NCBI GenBank assembly: GCA_964542875.1
Contig: CAZIWA010000191.1
Location: forward strand, 1 to 6,667
Direction of reading: 5' to 3'
Length of the DNA: 6,667 bases
Source: CAZGOM01 sp964542875
Lineage (GTDB): Bacteria; Planctomycetota; Phycisphaerae; Phycisphaerales; Phycisphaeraceae
Made by a program: the position numbers and the translations under genes. Within the stretch, counting starts at the first letter, position 1. The number at the start of each line of letters is the position of its first letter. The notes under the pieces are model-generated. The model made no database searches and had not been told where the DNA came from. It saw nothing but the letters and a program-made list of their open reading frames with translations. Shown here one piece after another: positions 5,526-6,667 of the stretch.

Positions 5526-6281
5526 ATGCCCTTTCGCCCCGCTTCACGAGCATTCAGCCTTGTTGAATTACTGGTCGTCATCGCCGTTGTCGCAGTCCTG
5601 ATGGGCATGCTCCTGCCCTCGCTCGCCAGGGCGCGTGAAACCTCCCGGCAGATCGCCTGCGCATCCAATGTGAAGTCCTGGGCGCTTGTCCTCACCAGCT
5701 ACGCTGCGGACAACAAGGGCAAATACCCCTTCCGGAACAGCGCCATCCTCCAGGTGCCCGGCAGCAACTGGGAAAAGCAAACCAACCCGTACATCGACAA
5801 CGGTTACCCTGTCACCAGTAAGCCTCACCGGATGTATTTCTGCCCTGAAGGCATCATTCCCGCGGCCACCCAGGAGCAATGGTCCAACATCTCCGGTCGC
5901 GCGATGGAATACGGCATTCTTGCAGGCATGGTCGGCCAGTTGGGCTCGTCTTCTCCCCGCTCCCCCATCTCCGTCGAAGACACCTACGATCAATTCAACC
6001 GCCCCAAGGTGCTCCTTGCCGATGTCAACCGTTGGTCAACCCCCGTCACCACCCCAAGCATCGGCACGGGCCTCCACACCACCCACGCTGACACCAACCT
6101 CCCGATCAACCAGTACCCTTCCGGCGCCATCCCCGGCTTCATCTACTTTGCTGGCATTCCCCGAGGCGTGAACGTCGCCTATGTCGACGGCTCGGCGCGC
6201 TGGAACCGCTGGGACCGGATGGACTTCACCAAGTGGACTTACTCCGTCGGTAACTTCTACACCTACATGTGGGACAAATAG
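5526..6281 (+). CDS. Prepilin-like (type II secretion/type IV pilin N-terminal domain) protein
   Basis: This 251-aa protein begins with a short basic leader (residues 1-9) followed by FSLVELLVVIAVVAVLMGML (10-29), the class III signal and hydrophobic helix of type IV pilins and type II secretion pseudopilins. Glu14 is the conserved +5 glutamate. The helix continues into PSLARARETSRQIACASN, typical of planctomycete and verrucomicrobial prepilin-like proteins. The rest is probably an exported globular domain with two cysteines (C45, C106) that could form a disulfide. Near the end, GVNVAYVDGSARW (214-226) resembles the C-terminal H-X9-DG motif of this group, but the His position appears to be Ile211. 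The residue before the predicted cleavage site is Ala9 rather than the usual Gly. The start is supported by AGGAAAG upstream. Such proteins are highly multiplied in planctomycetes and the exact role is unknown. Confidence 0.85.
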   Translation: MPFRPASRAFSLVELLVVIAVVAVLMGMLLPSLARARETSRQIACASNVKSWALVLTSYAADNKGKYPFRNSAILQVPGSNWEKQTNPYIDNGYPVTSKPHRMYFCPEGIIPAATQEQWSNISGRAMEYGILAGMVGQLGSSSPRSPISVEDTYDQFNRPKVLLADVNRWSTPVTTPSIGTGLHTTHADTNLPINQYPSGAIPGFIYFAGIPRGVNVAYVDGSARWNRWDRMDFTKWTYSVGNFYTYMWDK

Positions 6282-6424
6282 CCACACCACGTCCCGACGC
6301 CCGTAAAGCCCGCCGATAAAGGTCCGCATTTAGCGCTGCCCCCATCAATTTGCGCACCAAACCCCTTGTCCAGGCCATTTGCACATTCATATAGTTGTGT
6401 CCACAATAATTATCTCCATTAACC

Positions 6425-6453
6425 TTGACTTGCCACAACTGTCCGGCTATTTA
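6425..6453 (+). promoter_or_regulatory. Probable promoter of the tetR-family gene
   Basis: TTGACT (6425-6430) matches the -35 consensus at its first five positions. Seventeen bases later lies TATTTA (6448-6453), inside an AT-rich TATTTATTAT. The predicted start site falls near 6460, within the palindrome described next, leaving a leader of about 27 nt before the ATG. The sequence before the ATG has no clear Shine-Dalgarno. Confidence 0.5.
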
Positions 6454-6457
6454 TTAT

Positions 6458-6469
6458 CTGACGCGTCAG
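6458..6469. promoter_or_regulatory. Palindromic operator, probably for TetR autoregulation
   Basis: CTGACGCGTCAG is a perfect 12-bp palindrome placed between the -10 region and the tetR start codon, over the predicted transcription start. TetR-family dimers typically bind such palindromes and repress their own gene. The assignment is inference from position and symmetry. Confidence 0.55.
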
Positions 6470-6486
6470 TCAATTAATAGATCGCC

Positions 6487-6667
6487 ATGGAAAACCCCAA
6501 CCGAAAACCCGGCCGCCCCAAGGACGAGCACCTCGCCGAAAGACGCTGCGACGAGATCCTCCGTGTCGTCATCAAGCATTTCGCTTCCGATGGCTATCAC
6601 AATGCCGACCTTGAAAAAATGGCCCAGGAAATCGGCTGCGCCAAAGGCACCCTCTACCGCTACTTCC
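6487..6667 (+). CDS. TetR/AcrR-family transcriptional regulator, N-terminal part
   Basis: The first 60 codons are visible and the gene runs off the right edge (family members are about 190-220 aa). After a basic start with KPGRP, the sequence gives the TetR DNA-binding fold: a helix with EILRVVIKHFASDGYHNADL (residues 23-42), then the helix-turn-helix with MAQEIGCAKGTLYRYF (45-60). The IG.AKGTLY.YF string is the family hallmark. TetR proteins are dimeric repressors whose C-terminal domain binds a small ligand; that domain is missing here, so the ligand cannot be inferred. Regulated genes, often efflux pumps in this family, would lie beyond the window. The start at 6487 is the only good ATG in frame, although it lacks a clear ribosome binding site. 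Confidence 0.92.
   Translation, partial: MENPNRKPGRPKDEHLAERRCDEILRVVIKHFASDGYHNADLEKMAQEIGCAKGTLYRYF

Larger units (their letters stand above)
6282..6486. other. Intergenic region between the pilin-like gene and tetR
   Basis: No gene and no convincing terminator is seen after the pilin-like gene. The right part is AT-rich and carries the tetR promoter and operator. A small dyad, TTGTG-TC-CACAA, lies at 6395-6406, about 20 bp upstream of the proposed -35 box, and may be a second regulator site or chance. Confidence 0.45.

Noticed and set aside
6226..6438. 70-codon minus-strand frame after the pilin-like gene
   Set aside because: It partly overlaps the pilin-like gene antisense and has no motif or ribosome binding site.

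Overview
The window looks chromosomal and comes from a moderately GC-rich bacterium. The prepilin-like gene, with its ...LVELLVVIAVVAVLMGMLLPSLARARE... start and a C-terminal ...YVDGSARW... segment, is of a type that is abundant in Planctomycetota and related PVC bacteria. The style is closest to Phycisphaerae-like planctomycetes. This placement is an inference from protein style only.

Layout: (1) 1-925, minus strand: the N-terminal half of mnmG (gidA), a tRNA wobble-uridine modification enzyme cut by the window edge. (2) 977-1999, minus strand: a long, EpsC/CysE-type serine O-acetyltransferase. (3) About 2000-2365: a divergent intergenic region with several dyads and a G-poor leader ending in a strong AAGGAG. 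(4) 2366-3307, plus strand: a family 2A (SrpI-like) encapsulin shell protein. (5) 3294-5273, plus strand, overlapping the shell gene by 14 nt: a group II (SufS-type) cysteine desulfurase with a roughly 249-residue Pro/Gly/Leu-rich N-terminal extension, which is the encapsulated cargo enzyme. (6) 5304-5336: a strong intrinsic terminator closing that operon. (7) 5526-6281, plus strand: a type IV pilin/pseudopilin-like protein. (8) 6458-6469: a perfect 12-bp palindrome on the probable start site of a TetR-family regulator gene that begins at 6487 and runs off the window.

The central theme is a sulfur-metabolism nanocompartment. The HK97-fold shell protein should assemble into a protein cage. The desulfurase, loaded through its disordered N-terminal extension, takes sulfur from L-cysteine as an enzyme-bound persulfide and releases alanine. 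The divergent serine acetyltransferase makes O-acetylserine, the precursor of cysteine, and so may feed the compartment. Family 2A encapsulins with cysteine desulfurase cargo are a described system. What remains open here is the sulfur acceptor (no SufE, SufU or rhodanese gene is visible), the regulation, and how the cargo's low-complexity extension docks to the shell. The pilin-like and TetR genes appear to be separate transcription units.
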